Part shown: positions 50,052-61,750 of the stretch, in pieces
How the letters are laid out: each line of letters opens with the position of its first letter
How positions within the stretch are numbered: the first letter of the stretch is position 1
From: Phycisphaerae bacterium
GTDB lineage: Bacteria; Planctomycetota; Phycisphaerae; UBA1845; PWPN01
Length of the DNA: 64,000 nucleotides
Reading direction: 5' to 3'
Assembly: GCA_030372985.1 (NCBI GenBank)
Contig: JAUCQB010000171.1
Coordinates: 23,695 to 87,694 of the forward strand
Notes under the pieces: model-generated
Database searches by the model: none
Seen by the model: only the letters and a program-made list of their open reading frames with translations
What the model was told of the DNA's origin: nothing
Made by a program: the position numbers and the translations under genes

Positions 50052-51056
50052 ATGAAACCGTATCCGTTGCTGTTCAAGCCGATCTACAAGCCGAAGCTGT
50101 GGGGAGGTCGTCGCATTTTCGACCATTTCAACCGCGATCCCGTCGGGCCCGAGCCGATCGGCGAGTCGTGGGAACTGGTCGATCTTGAGGAAGACGCCTC
50201 GTCTGTGCTGAACGGCCCGGCCAAGGGGCAAAAGCTGACGCAACTGGTGAAGCAATGGGGTCAGGATCTGCTCGGCGACGTCGACCTTTTCGACGGCCGT
50301 TTCCCGCTGCTGATCAAGTATCTGGACGCTCGGGAGAATCTGAGCGTTCAGGTTCATCCCACGGAAGAGGTGGCCCGCGAACTCGGTGGGAACGTTCGGG
50401 TCAAGCATGAGGCGTGGTATGTCCTGGACGCCGACCCGGCCGGAGTGATCTACCACGGACTCGAACCGGGCGTGTCGCGTGATGCTTTCGTCGAAGCGAT
50501 GCGGACGGGCCGCGTGGAAGGCATCCTTCGGAGGATCGGTGTTTCTCCGGGTGACTGTTACCACCTGCCGAGCGGTACGCCCCATGCCCTGGGGGGCGGT
50601 GTGCTGGTGGCTGAAATCCAGACGCCCTCGGATATCACCTATCGGACTTACGATTGGGGCAGGCTGGACCCGACCACCGGCAGACCCAGGGAGCTGCACC
50701 TTGACCAGGCAGTGCGGTGCATCAACTTCGCCTCGCCGTCGTCGCCGCCGATGCAGCCGCACCTGCACCTGGGCACGACCATGACCACGGTGACCCGGAT
50801 GGTCAGTTGCCCTTGCTTCGTGATGGACAAGGTCACCATGGCTCAGGGTGCTGAGCAGGACGCCTCGACGGAGGGCTTCGCCGTGTGGATCCTCCGGCAG
50901 GGCCTGGGGCGGGTGGAGTGGGGCCCGGGCGAAGATCGTCTGGAGTGCCGTCCCGGCGATGTCGTTCTGGTGCCCGCAGGCCTGAGCGAGGCCCGGGTCA
51001 GGGCGGTGACGCCGGTGCAGTGGCTGGAAGTGACCGTCCCGACTCGACGTGATTGA
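50052..51056 (+). CDS. manA: Mannose-6-phosphate isomerase, class I
   Basis: The enzyme interconverts mannose 6-phosphate and fructose 6-phosphate. The ATG at 50052 has GAGGGAG upstream; a longer in-frame reading (49935) is spacer sequence. The 334-residue protein has PIYKPKLWGGRRIFDHF at the start. The zinc-site motif LSVQVHPTEEVAREL is followed by KHEAWYVLDADP, GDCYHLPSGTPHALGGG and AEIQTPSDITYRTYDWGR, all typical of small type I PMIs. A C-terminal cupin-like part follows. It is monocistronic. Mannose use fits the glycan-degrading gene content nearby, and this is a well-supported call. Confidence 0.95.
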   Translation: MKPYPLLFKPIYKPKLWGGRRIFDHFNRDPVGPEPIGESWELVDLEEDASSVLNGPAKGQKLTQLVKQWGQDLLGDVDLFDGRFPLLIKYLDARENLSVQVHPTEEVARELGGNVRVKHEAWYVLDADPAGVIYHGLEPGVSRDAFVEAMRTGRVEGILRRIGVSPGDCYHLPSGTPHALGGGVLVAEIQTPSDITYRTYDWGRLDPTTGRPRELHLDQAVRCINFASPSSPPMQPHLHLGTTMTTVTRMVSCPCFVMDKVTMAQGAEQDASTEGFAVWILRQGLGRVEWGPGEDRLECRPGDVVLVPAGLSEARVRAVTPVQWLEVTVPTRRD

Positions 51057-51399
51057 GGGCCGGCAGGCTCGCCCCCAAGGCCCGGCGAGAGGCCGGCCAG
51101 GATCTGCGTCTCCTGCGTGCCATTCTGACAGGCAACCCCTCGGACAGTCCGATTATGGCAGGCATTCGGCCGATGCACGGCGTCCTTGGGGTATACATGT
51201 CATAATGTAAGTACCTGTTCGTCAATATGTTACATCAGCATAACCAGAACTGAGACGCAGTCGCTCAGGCTTGGCATCGACTTTGCTCCCAGGCGGGTGT
51301 TGAGAAATGCGCCGAGTGCCTGCGCGTCGGGTTCGTCCGGCCATGGCGCGGCGAGAGAATGGACCATCAGGGATGTTCGTTTGTTGAAAGGAGCTGGCA
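51057..51399. other. Spacer upstream of groES
   Basis: A possible extended -10 (TGTCATAAT, 51198-51206) is present but no matching -35. No CIRCE operator (TTAGCACTC-N9-GAGTGCTAA) was found; only a lone GAGTGC near 51317. An AAAGGAG lies 8 bases before the groES ATG. Confidence 0.5.
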
Positions 51400-51696
51400 A
51401 TGGCCAAGCTGAAAGTGCGTCCGTTGGGTGACAAAGTCCTGGTCAAGCGTGTGGAGGCCGAGTCCAAGACGGCCGGCGGGATCGTGCTGCCGGATACGGC
51501 CAAGGAGAAGCCCAAGCGGGGTATCGTCCAGGCGGTCGGCGATGGCAAACTCCTGGAAAATGGGGAACGCAGCAAGATGCAGGTGAGCAAAGGCGAGGAA
51601 GTGCTTTTCAGCAGCTATGCCGGCACGGAAATCAAGATCGATGGTGAAGAATTCCTGATCATCGACGAGAGCGAGATCCTGGCGGTTCTGTCCTGA
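51400..51696 (+). CDS. groES: Co-chaperonin GroES
   Basis: This 98-residue protein is the cap of the chaperonin chamber. It reads [40 protein letters not shown] (mobile loop) and [19 protein letters not shown], the standard family layout. AAAGGAG lies eight bases before the ATG at 51400. groEL follows 80 bp downstream on the same strand, the normal bicistronic operon. No HrcA-type CIRCE operator is visible upstream, so heat regulation may work through another system. Confidence 0.98.
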   Translation: MAKLKVRPLGDKVLVKRVEAESKTAGGIVLPDTAKEKPKRGIVQAVGDGKLLENGERSKMQVSKGEEVLFSSYAGTEIKIDGEEFLIIDESEILAVLS

Positions 51697-51776
51697 GCGA
51701 GGCCGAGTGACCGGCGATAAGGGTTCTGGGTAATTGATGATAAGGATCTAATGGCACTCTGAGGAGTGAACGATAC

Positions 51777-53411
<1,635 letters not shown>

Positions 53412-53439
53412 TCGAGACTCCCATCGGACTGGAATCCAC

Positions 53440-53477
53440 GCGAGCCGGCTCGGGAACGGGTCGGCTCGCTTTGTTCT
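53440..53477 (+). terminator. Intrinsic terminator after groEL
   Basis: GCGAGCCG (53440-53447) pairs perfectly with CGGCTCGC (53462-53469) across a 14-nt loop, and TTTGTTCT follows. It begins 29 bp after the groEL stop. Confidence 0.75.
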
Positions 53478-53561
53478 ATCCGTCGCCTCAACGATTGGAA
53501 CCGCTTACTGTCTCGGCGAATACCCTATACTGGCGTGAGAACTGTAAAACGCCTGTTTCTG

Positions 53562-53590
53562 TTGACCCTCAGCTCGGGGACCGATATAAT
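53562..53590 (+). promoter_or_regulatory. Consensus sigma-70-type promoter for the prepilin-like gene
   Basis: TTGACC (53562-53567), a 17-bp spacer and TATAAT (53585-53590) form a near-perfect promoter. The gene start at 53730 leaves a 5' leader of about 130 bases. Confidence 0.75.
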
Positions 53591-53729
53591 GAAATGCAGT
53601 CGCGAGTACGTGACCCACCGGTGAAGGTGCCGACAGACTGACAAGATGCCGGTGCTGCGCTGACCCGTATCCGAGTTGCTGCAGAACAAGCTACGGCCCG
53701 AGCCTGCAAGAGAACAGGGGGAACAAAAC

Positions 53730-54620
53730 ATGCGACCAGCACGCCCGACTCAAAGCACTGCCGGCCGATCCCACGCGGGATTCACGCTTATCGAAGTTCT
53801 GGTAGTGGTGTCGATTATTGCGATGCTCATCGCGATTCTTCTGCCGTCGCTGGGTCGGGCCCGTGCCCAGGCCCGCATGGTCAGTTGCCAGTCGAACATC
53901 AAGCAGCTCATGACCGCGTTTCTGGTCTACTCGGTTGAGTATAAGTACCGCTTGCCCGGGGCGAGCAAGGATACCCACGCCGACTGGCTGGGGGGCAGCA
54001 ACCCGAACTCGGGCGGCGCGGCCAAGCAGCCGCGGAGCGGGACCGTCTTCAAGCACATGGGCCGGTCGACGGAAGCCTACACCTGTCCGGATGACGTGAA
54101 CAAGCGAACGTATATGACGACCAGCGAAAAGAAGTGCGATTACAGCTACACGTCCAATGCCCTGGTGTCAGGAGCGGCCACCGAGCATCTTGCCGGGGCT
54201 CACTATCCCACCAAGGCGCCGTTTGACCGGAGTGACCACCGAGTCGACATGGCGCCCTTTGAGGGCGTGCCGGTGCTGATCGAGGAGGACCCGAACTGGT
54301 ATCTGGCGACGGTCGACGACAGCACCTGGTGCAACGAGGACACCATCTCGAATCGCCACCTGCAATTCGGTTCTTCTCCGGGCATGTCCAATATCGCCTA
54401 CCATGACGGCCATGTTGGGCGGGTCAGGTTCAAGCCTCCTCCCGGTTCTATCAACTCCTACTCGACCGCCCAGTATTTCAACGCCAAATCGATGTGTATC
54501 CGTACCACCGGCCGCAAGTGGGTCAGCGGCAGAAGCTGGGAGCTCACCGGCGGCGGTTACGCCACGTATGGTTTTTTACCGAACGGAGAAGGTGCCAGCG
54601 CCCGCGGGATCCAGCACTGA
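53730..54620 (+). CDS. Prepilin-type (N-methylation domain) secreted protein
   Basis: The ATG at 53730, with AGGGGGA upstream, gives 296 residues. The N-terminus carries a type IV prepilin-like signal: HAGFTLIEVLVVVSIIAMLI, cut after Gly by prepilin peptidase with a Glu at +5. A membrane-spanning helix follows, then an extracytoplasmic domain with TCPDDVNKRTYMTT and a conserved C-terminal SNIAYHDGHVGRV segment. This is the architecture of the very numerous planctomycete prepilin-like secreted proteins (H-X9-DG type), thought to be pseudopilins or surface proteins. No other pilus gene lies nearby. It is served by a strong promoter at 53562-53590. Confidence 0.92.
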   Translation: MRPARPTQSTAGRSHAGFTLIEVLVVVSIIAMLIAILLPSLGRARAQARMVSCQSNIKQLMTAFLVYSVEYKYRLPGASKDTHADWLGGSNPNSGGAAKQPRSGTVFKHMGRSTEAYTCPDDVNKRTYMTTSEKKCDYSYTSNALVSGAATEHLAGAHYPTKAPFDRSDHRVDMAPFEGVPVLIEEDPNWYLATVDDSTWCNEDTISNRHLQFGSSPGMSNIAYHDGHVGRVRFKPPPGSINSYSTAQYFNAKSMCIRTTGRKWVSGRSWELTGGGYATYGFLPNGEGASARGIQH

Positions 54621-54701
54621 GCGTCAGCGGCGATAGTGAGTGCAGGGGGACTGAGAGAGGGTCCGGGAGCACCATGATCGCGGGCAGTGTTCCTCTGCGG
54701 T

Positions 54702-57700
54702 TTATCCTTTGCAGTTCGCGTCGATCGGATTGCCGCTTCCGCTGAGGCATCGCTGTATTTCACCGAAGTCGGTCTGGTCGACGTCTCCGTCCTCGTCGAA
54801 GTCGGCTGCGATTCTGCCCTGGGTGTCGGGCGGCAGGGGGCAGGTATCAGGATAGGTGATGCCTGGTCCGGCGGCGCATGCCTCGAAAATGGTCACGTCG
54901 TTCTGATCCACATCGCAATCACCGTCGAGATCGGCGGGAACGGTCGGCAGCATGACCAGATCGGCCGGATTGGATTCGATACTGTTGAACCCGGCCGTGA
55001 TTCTGCAGCGGTATTGACCCACATCCGTGGCCGTGACACCGGAGATGGTCAGTGTCGGCGAGTCCGTGCCGGTGTGGTGCCCGTCGTCGATCAGGCCCTG
55101 CGCATCCTTCATCCACCAGAAGCTGAGAGGTCCCTCGCCCGCGGCGGCAACCTGGAACATTGCGGTGTCACCCGGGCAGACCGTCTGGGACGACGGTTGC
55201 TGTGCGATCGTCGGCGGCGGGGGAGCATAGGGGACGAACTTGAGCACCCACGCCTCGCTGACGGCGTTGTGCAGACCGTTGCCGGTCAGGACGAGGCCGT
55301 CGGCGGAGATGCCGCGGACTTCCTGTAGCGTCCAGCCGGTTGTAGTCAGCCCATACTGGCTGGACAGCCAGCCCTGCAGTTGCCGGACGCCGTTGGCAGC
55401 GTCCCAGATGAGAGCTTCCTTGGGCCCGTTGGGGTTGGGGCTGCTGTAATAAAGGCTGTAGCCACCGGCGAGCGTGCCGTCGCCGCTGAGGGCAAGGATT
55501 TCACCGTAGTTGTCGTTGTCGCCACCGGGTATGAAGCCGACGGCCGTGGGGACGGACGAACCGATCCAGACGCACGGCTCGTAGAGCGGGATCTCGTTGA
55601 TGTAGTAGCTCCAGCCGCCCTGGACGAGGCCGTTGCGTGAGACGGCTTTGACGAGGGCTTCGTTTTTCGTGGTCGGTGATCCGATCAAGGTGTTGAGCGG
55701 AAGGCAGGAAGAGGTGCCGGTGTACTTCATCGCGTTGCGTGCCCCGCCGCCAGGCGCGGTTCCACCGTACTGATACTGCCCGCCGAAGTAGCCGTTGTCG
55801 GAGACGGCGTGGAAGTCGGAGTTGTCATGGCCATTGGGGGGCAGAGTCGGCAGATCGGTTGTTCCCGTGCTCTGCCGGTAGCGGCAGGCCTGCCGGCCGT
55901 TGCCGTCGCCGCCGTTGATTGTGCTGCCGCTGATCCAGACTTCGGAAGTGCCGTTGGTACCCAGTCCGGAGACGGTCCATTCCAGACTCGTGCCCGGACG
56001 CGGAAGATCGCTGAAGGCACCTTGTCCGAGCGTATTGCCGACCCAGCGTTTGGCCTTGAAGGTCGATGTGTTGGTGTTGACCGCCACGACCACCGATCCG
56101 TTGTGCAGGCCCACGCCGGCGGCGCTGCTGGTGGAAGCGCCCGTGGGGACGCCGAGACCCTTGATACCGCCGCCGTCGGTCCAGATGAACGCCTGGCTGC
56201 CGCTGGCGCCACAGACGATTGACCCGTCGGAGGTGATCCCGGTTGCGGTGCTTCCGGTCATTCCGGGTACAGCCCCGAGCCCGTTGAACTGCGCGATGGT
56301 GATATTGAGCTTTGCCTCGGCCGAGGTCGCGCTCGCGTAGGCGTTTGACACCGCGCAGGTGTAAATGGCCACGTCGCCCAAGTCGGCGGCCGTTACGGAC
56401 AAGGTGGGCGTGCCTGCACCGGCGTAATGACCGCCGTCGGCAAGGTTTCGACCGTTTTTCCGCCATTGGTAAGAGAGCGGGGTCGTACCGGTAGCCTGGA
56501 CCGTAAAGGTTGTGCTTGCCCCAATCGCCAGAGTCCGATCCAGGGGCTGCTGAATGATCGCGGGGGGATACACCGGCTCAACGATCTCCCCGACCATGTA
56601 AGAGTAGAGCGAAGCGTTCTGGAGGATGAACCGCAGGCGGATCGGGCCGAGGTCCTCGGGCACTTGAGTGTGGGTCTGCCAGGTCACGACCTCGTCGATG
56701 CTGTCGCCTTGCAGGGGGATGCATTCGCTTTCGCTGTAACCGGGGATGACTGCTCCGTTGTCATCGAGGACCTCGACTGCGAGCTGGCCGCCCGTCGCCT
56801 TGTAGTTGACGTGGAGCGGTCCGGATGCCCCGACGAGGCTCTTGGTCGAGACGCTTCCACCGCTCGGCCCGGCATCCAGAGAGACAAACCCGTCCTTGCG
56901 CAGGGTTGCCAGGCCGATCGCGCAATTGAGCAGCTTGGTCGCATAACCGTGAACGTTATCGCAGGCGCCGTAGTAGACCATCAGCGTGTTGCCGTTGAAA
57001 ACAGGCGCAATCGCCGTGTAAAGCTGGCCGTCATCCCATTGGCCGGGGGCTCCGAGGGGCAGGATGGGAGGGCGGTCTCCCTCCTCTCGTTTCCAGCTCA
57101 CTCCATCGCGGCTGCTGACCAGTTCCGCATAGACGGGCCCGATGTAGTAGCCGTCAACGTCGGTGGCCCGGAAGATCCAGAGGAAACCGAGGTACATGGA
57201 TTCGTAGGCGAACACCGACATGCCATACATGTGCGTTCGCTGAACGGTGCCGGCCGGGACCCAGCGGTCGTCGAACGTGTCCGGTTCGAGAATGAGGGCC
57301 AGCGGCGGCCAGGTCTCGATGGCGGCTGTCGTGCTGTGGCCGACGCTTCGGCGCTTGAGCCCGTTGACATAGGAATTGAGTTTCACGTAACCGCGGAAAT
57401 GCTGCACGAACGGGTCCCACATGAACTGCCCGACATCGCCGCCGTCGGTGATGACGGGATTGTTGGGCAAATCGAATGTGTGGATACCATCGGGTGAGTA
57501 AGCGCCCCAGTAGCCGCCGATGTCGAAGTTCATCAGCGCGTATTGCCGGTTGGGATCGGGGTTCCACGGGGTGTGGAGGACCGAGGTAATCCCGCTCTGC
57601 CCGGGCCGCACGAAGATCATGTTGTTGGCCGTCGAGCCGTGCCACGACCGGATGCCGAGGTTGGGCTTGGTCCAGTTGACTCCGTCCGGACTAGTAGCGT

Positions 57701-58049
57701 AGAGGATATTGCTGCCGTCGTTGTCGGTGTCCTCGGGCCGCAGGGTGTGGTACCACATGCGATATCCGGTTCCGCTCTCGGCGGGCAGTACCGTGCCGTA
57801 GATGTAGGTGACGCTGTCTTCCCACGCCTCGCTGGGCAGCAGGACAGGGTTGCCGGCGTACTTCTCGAACGGGTGATAAGTGCGGACGACGTTGGTCTTG
57901 TCGGCGATTGAGTAGTCATCCACGAGCAGTTGCCAGGGGCCGCTGAGATCTCCCAGCGAGCGCTGGGCCAGGGTGGTGTGGGGCGTCATGCTTGAAATGG
58001 TGATCGCGAAGATGATGACCGTTGGAAAGCACTTCAGGTATTGAACCAC
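54702..58049 (-). CDS. Secreted multidomain protein: glycosidase-like propeller, Ig-like, HAF-type repeats, dockerin-like EF-hands
   Basis: The GTG at 58049, with GAGGGAAC seven bases upstream, gives 1115 residues. A signal peptide (VIIFAITISSMTPHTTLAQ) is followed by a region resembling a GH32/43-type five-bladed propeller (about 35-400; LVDDYSIADKTNVVRTYHPF, then NILYATSPDGVNWTKP). An Ig-like domain lies near 500-600 (IIQQPLDRTLAIGASTTFTV). A HAF-type repeat domain covers about 605-945 (GITSDGSIVCGASGSQAFIW, then AVSDNGYFGGQYQYGG, then GISADGLVLTGNGLHNA). A second Ig-like part is followed by two dockerin-like calcium loops (DLDGDCDVDQNDV and DFDEDGDVDQTDF). It should be a cell-surface or secreted carbohydrate-active or adhesive protein. 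The enzyme activity is uncertain. Confidence 0.8.
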   Translation of the reverse strand: MVQYLKCFPTVIIFAITISSMTPHTTLAQRSLGDLSGPWQLLVDDYSIADKTNVVRTYHPFEKYAGNPVLLPSEAWEDSVTYIYGTVLPAESGTGYRMWYHTLRPEDTDNDGSNILYATSPDGVNWTKPNLGIRSWHGSTANNMIFVRPGQSGITSVLHTPWNPDPNRQYALMNFDIGGYWGAYSPDGIHTFDLPNNPVITDGGDVGQFMWDPFVQHFRGYVKLNSYVNGLKRRSVGHSTTAAIETWPPLALILEPDTFDDRWVPAGTVQRTHMYGMSVFAYESMYLGFLWIFRATDVDGYYIGPVYAELVSSRDGVSWKREEGDRPPILPLGAPGQWDDGQLYTAIAPVFNGNTLMVYYGACDNVHGYATKLLNCAIGLATLRKDGFVSLDAGPSGGSVSTKSLVGASGPLHVNYKATGGQLAVEVLDDNGAVIPGYSESECIPLQGDSIDEVVTWQTHTQVPEDLGPIRLRFILQNASLYSYMVGEIVEPVYPPAIIQQPLDRTLAIGASTTFTVQATGTTPLSYQWRKNGRNLADGGHYAGAGTPTLSVTAADLGDVAIYTCAVSNAYASATSAEAKLNITIAQFNGLGAVPGMTGSTATGITSDGSIVCGASGSQAFIWTDGGGIKGLGVPTGASTSSAAGVGLHNGSVVVAVNTNTSTFKAKRWVGNTLGQGAFSDLPRPGTSLEWTVSGLGTNGTSEVWISGSTINGGDGNGRQACRYRQSTGTTDLPTLPPNGHDNSDFHAVSDNGYFGGQYQYGGTAPGGGARNAMKYTGTSSCLPLNTLIGSPTTKNEALVKAVSRNGLVQGGWSYYINEIPLYEPCVWIGSSVPTAVGFIPGGDNDNYGEILALSGDGTLAGGYSLYYSSPNPNGPKEALIWDAANGVRQLQGWLSSQYGLTTTGWTLQEVRGISADGLVLTGNGLHNAVSEAWVLKFVPYAPPPPTIAQQPSSQTVCPGDTAMFQVAAAGEGPLSFWWMKDAQGLIDDGHHTGTDSPTLTISGVTATDVGQYRCRITAGFNSIESNPADLVMLPTVPADLDGDCDVDQNDVTIFEACAAGPGITYPDTCPLPPDTQGRIAADFDEDGDVDQTDFGEIQRCLSGSGNPIDANCKG

Positions 58050-58969
58050 GCTTGTTCCCTCATTCGGTTGACAGGGACGGCAAGTACTTCATGGTAACAT
58101 GGCCCGCCGCTCATTCTGTCCCGCCTGAATCAGGTTGCCCGACCGCCTCTATCATACAAGAGATATTCTTCAAACCCATGGTTCTTTGGTAGTAGGGGTT
58201 GGCGGGAGGTTGCGGCGGCCGACTCAACGTATTGACGCGTCCGCGACAACGGGTCTGATGTGCGTTGCCGCATATCACTGTGCGGTCTGCATCCCATGTG
58301 GATTGATCAGGAACGACAGAGAATAAAAACACGTTGTGAATTCGCCCCCAGCGCTATCGCGAACCGTTGGGCGAGCGTAACCTATTGTTAATACAGGTGT
58401 TAGAATAGTATGCACGGGCAGTTCTTCTGGCTTTCCTGAACCGTTATTCTCCGAGCTTATTATTCAAATTCACGAAAATGAATTACGGGGGGAAAAAACG
58501 GTTGACAAAGTTGATCATCCGTGATACATGCAGGCCAGTTGGTGTGCTTTTGGGATTCGATTCGCGAGGACCCGCCTGCATGGCGATTCAGGGCGTGGTG
58601 AATCGAGTCAATTCTGCCAGGGCAAGGTTCCGCGAAGTCTGAAGTGGCATCAGTCAGCCTGTTTGTTCGACGCAATCCTGATTGCACGCTCATTTAAAGT
58701 GAGAGTCTTCTCGGCTTTGGTTCGATCTGCGACGGCCGCATCGTCTGACACGTGTGTGCCGCCCGATCAATGCGGATTCTGAGACGGGTTTGTCAGGGGC
58801 TGCAGGTCCGGACGGCCCGTCAGGTACGTGGCCGCCTTGGTGAGCCCTGAGGGCAAGCGTCGGGTGTTCGCCGGCGCTTGGCGTTCTGGGCGGGCAATCG
58901 GATCGCGGATTCCCCGGCCTGGCGGGCCGGGATTGTGTTCAAGTCTGTGAACGAGATGCTGGAGGACTC
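58050..58969. other. 920-bp intergenic region between divergent large secreted-protein genes
   Basis: It is locally AT-rich (about 58320-58510), unlike its surroundings. A promoter-like TTGACA-17-TACATG at 58502-58530 points right. Short open frames at 58111-58332, 58460-58693 and 58528-58782 have no ribosome-binding site or recognisable family, so I do not call them. No repeat family was recognised here. Confidence 0.5.
58502..58530 (+). promoter_or_regulatory. Promoter-like TTGACA-17-TACATG
   Basis: TTGACA (58502-58507), a 17-bp spacer and TACATG (58525-58530). The -35 is perfect and the -10 is weak. It lies about 440 bp upstream of the glycosidase-like gene at 58970, so it would give a long leader. 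Confidence 0.35.
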
Positions 58970-61732
58970 ATGATGAAGAAACTAACTCTATTGTTCCGGT
59001 TGTTGGCTGCGACGGGCGTCGTGGTCGCGGCGACGACGAGCGTGCTTGCCGATCCGGCCTACATCTACGGGCTGCATGACAACGGCGGCGAAGGGTATAT
59101 GGGCAGCAACAAGGGTTGGATCGTCTTCACCGAAGCCATCGGCCACAACCCTTACGACACTTCGGGGCGCGACTACACGTCCTGGTCGAACCAGGGTTAC
59201 GGCGTCATCGTTCGGCTGAACAACGGGTATGGCTCGGATGGTACGCTGCCTTACCAGGCCTATTACCAGGATTTCGCGACTCGCTGCGCCAACTACGTCA
59301 GCCATTCCTCAGGCGTTCTGTACTGGATCATCGGCAACGAGACGAACCTGCCGCGTGAGTGGCCCGGCAACAACAACGGCGACCCCAATACCGGCGAGCC
59401 GATCACGGTGGCTCGGTACGTGGACTGCTACAATCGCTGCTACACGGCCATCAAGAACGCCGTTCCCGGCGCCAAGCTGGTTCCGGTGCCTTCGGGCACC
59501 TGGGCTCCACCGTATAGCGCACAGGGCATCGAGGGCTTTGTCGACTACTGGGTGAATATCCTCAACAGCATCGGTGCCAGCAAGATCGACGGTCTGGCCT
59601 TGCACGTCTACAGTCACGGATGCGATCCGTCTCTGATTACCGACCAGACCAAGATGGGGCCTCCTTATGAGAACATCTACTATCACTTCCAGGTCTATCG
59701 CAACTATATGGCGGCCATCCCGAGCACGATGAAGACGAAGCCGGTGCTGATCACCGAGTGCGATGAGAACGTGGAGTGCGCGGACTATTCCTCGCCGCGG
59801 CACGCCTGGTACAACGTGAACAACGGGTGGGTGCGGGCAGCCTACGCGGAGATCAACAACTGGAATAACGCCAACTCGCAGAAGATCCGCTGCCTGGTCC
59901 TGTTCCGCTGGATCATGGCCACGGAGGGCGAGTGGACCTTCGGGATTCAGGACCGCGACCAGGTGATCGCGGACTTCCAGCAGGCCGTCGCCTACGGCTA
60001 TCAATGGGGCACGGCCTCCAGTTGCGTGGGTCTCGGACCGGGCAACCCGAGCGGGAGCAACCTCTCACTCACCGCCGCCTACTACATCGAGTCGGGCCGA
60101 AACAATACCGCCCAGTATGGCCGGTATGCGTTGGACGGGCAGTCCACCACGAAATGGTGCTGCAATGCGGCCAACAGCGGCGGCACCGCGACGCTGGCCG
60201 TCGATCTGGGTTCGACCTCCACCGTGACCGGCTATATTGTTCGCCATGCCTCCTGGGGAGCCGAGCCGGCGTACATGAACACGAAGTACTACCGGATTGA
60301 GTCGGCGAGTTCGATCTTTGGGCCCTGGACCGTCGAGTATGACGTGGACAACAGTTGCCAGGACGCGTACAACCGCTTCATCTACGGCACGCCGAAGAGC
60401 CTGCGCTACGTCCGGCTGGTCATCACCAACCCCGGCATCGACACCTATGTGCGGCTGCCGGAGTTCGAGATCTACGGTACGGCCGGCACGCGCGACACGA
60501 TCACCGTGTACGCGGAGGACTATCAGGGCGGGGTGAACGCGGCCAGCGGCACCGATTACTATGATACGACCAGCGGCAACAGCGGCGGGCAATATCGGTC
60601 GCATAACGTCGATATCGAAACGTGTACCGACGGGCGTTACAACGTCGGCTGGATCGCGGCGGGCGAGTGGCTGAACTTCCCGATCCAGGGCCAGGGTACC
60701 GGCGTCTACACGCTCTACATGCGTTATGCCACACCGAACAGTGCCAAGACGTGCAGCTTCAAGCTCAACGGAGCGGCATTAACCGGCACGCTCTCGTTGA
60801 ACAATACCGGCGGCTGGCAGGTCTGGCAGACGCTCAATTGCGGTAACGTGAACATCGGGACCGGGTGGAAGACGATCCAGTTCTACTGCAACTCGGACTC
60901 GTTCAACATCCAGCGGTTCTGGCTGGTGCCGGCCAGTTCAACGCCGACGATCAATCGCTCGCCGTCGACGCTGGCGCCCTCCTGCACCGCAGGCAGCAAC
61001 GCGTCCAGCCAGACATTCACGGTCGCCAACAGCGGCGGCGGGACGCTGAGCTATACGATCACCGACAATGTGTCGTGGTTGTCGTGCTCGCCGACGAGCG
61101 GGACCAGTACCGGAGAAGCGGACACGATTACCGTGACTTACGCAACCAGCGGCCTGTCGGCGGGGACCTATTACGGGACGATCACGATCAGCGACCCGAA
61201 TGCCAGCAACAACCCGCAGACCATCGCGGTGACGCTGACGGTCAACTCGTCGAAAACAACGGTGTCGGAGAATTTCGAAAGCATGCCGAGCTGGTCATCG
61301 AGCTTCGACGCGTCGTGGGGCAGCGCCGCCGCCTGGTCGATCGTCGGCGGCGGGCAGTCGGGCAATGCCCTTCAAGCCGCCCGCAGCAGCCAGGGTTCTT
61401 CGGCCAAGGTGAAGGTGTACAATATCACCGCCAATGCGAACTACACCCTGACCGTTTATATCAAGTGCCCGAGTTACGGCGGCAGCTACTGGGCGGAGTG
61501 CGCCTACAAGTTGGGCAGCTACACCGCAGAGGATTTTGACGGCAATTCCGGCACCTGGACGATGATCCAGAAGTTTGCCAATGACGGCACCAATGGCAAC
61601 GGTAATACCTGGGTCCAGTACACCAAGACCTTCAACAGCGGGTCGAGCACCCAGATCAGCGTAGGTTACAAACTGGGTTCGTCCGGCGGCGGTGGTCCCA
61701 CTGTTTTGTGGGATACCCTGCGTATTCAGTAG
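58970..61732 (+). CDS. Secreted multidomain glycosidase-like protein with discoidin, CBM6, BACON-like and CBM modules
   Basis: This 920-residue protein starts at the ATG at 58970; an ATG at 58973 has better spacing to GGAGG. A signal peptide (LTLLFRLLAATGVVVAATTS) precedes a TIM-barrel-like glycosidase part (about 30-350; YWIIGNETNLP with an NE pair, then KPVLITECDENVEC). An F5/8 type C (discoidin) domain covers about 365-510, and a CBM6-like domain about 515-660 (AEDYQGGVNAASGTDYYDTT). A BACON-like domain follows (about 660-765; SPSTLAPSCTAGSNAS). The C-terminal ~155 residues are a CBM-like module beginning FESMPSWSSSFDASWGSAAA, which recurs in the next protein. It is likely a secreted polysaccharide-binding enzyme. 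The GH family is not fixed by reading. Confidence 0.85.
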   Translation: MMKKLTLLFRLLAATGVVVAATTSVLADPAYIYGLHDNGGEGYMGSNKGWIVFTEAIGHNPYDTSGRDYTSWSNQGYGVIVRLNNGYGSDGTLPYQAYYQDFATRCANYVSHSSGVLYWIIGNETNLPREWPGNNNGDPNTGEPITVARYVDCYNRCYTAIKNAVPGAKLVPVPSGTWAPPYSAQGIEGFVDYWVNILNSIGASKIDGLALHVYSHGCDPSLITDQTKMGPPYENIYYHFQVYRNYMAAIPSTMKTKPVLITECDENVECADYSSPRHAWYNVNNGWVRAAYAEINNWNNANSQKIRCLVLFRWIMATEGEWTFGIQDRDQVIADFQQAVAYGYQWGTASSCVGLGPGNPSGSNLSLTAAYYIESGRNNTAQYGRYALDGQSTTKWCCNAANSGGTATLAVDLGSTSTVTGYIVRHASWGAEPAYMNTKYYRIESASSIFGPWTVEYDVDNSCQDAYNRFIYGTPKSLRYVRLVITNPGIDTYVRLPEFEIYGTAGTRDTITVYAEDYQGGVNAASGTDYYDTTSGNSGGQYRSHNVDIETCTDGRYNVGWIAAGEWLNFPIQGQGTGVYTLYMRYATPNSAKTCSFKLNGAALTGTLSLNNTGGWQVWQTLNCGNVNIGTGWKTIQFYCNSDSFNIQRFWLVPASSTPTINRSPSTLAPSCTAGSNASSQTFTVANSGGGTLSYTITDNVSWLSCSPTSGTSTGEADTITVTYATSGLSAGTYYGTITISDPNASNNPQTIAVTLTVNSSKTTVSENFESMPSWSSSFDASWGSAAAWSIVGGGQSGNALQAARSSQGSSAKVKVYNITANANYTLTVYIKCPSYGGSYWAECAYKLGSYTAEDFDGNSGTWTMIQKFANDGTNGNGNTWVQYTKTFNSGSSTQISVGYKLGSSGGGGPTVLWDTLRIQ

Positions 61733-61750
61733 CTCACAAGGCCGGAAACA

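Noticed and set aside
51057..51399. CIRCE heat-shock operator upstream of groES
   Set aside because: Only a single GAGTGC half-motif; no TTAGCACTC partner at 9-bp spacing.
58111..58782. Small open frames in the 58-59 kb spacer
   Set aside because: No ribosome-binding sites, no conserved motif, mutually overlapping on both strands.
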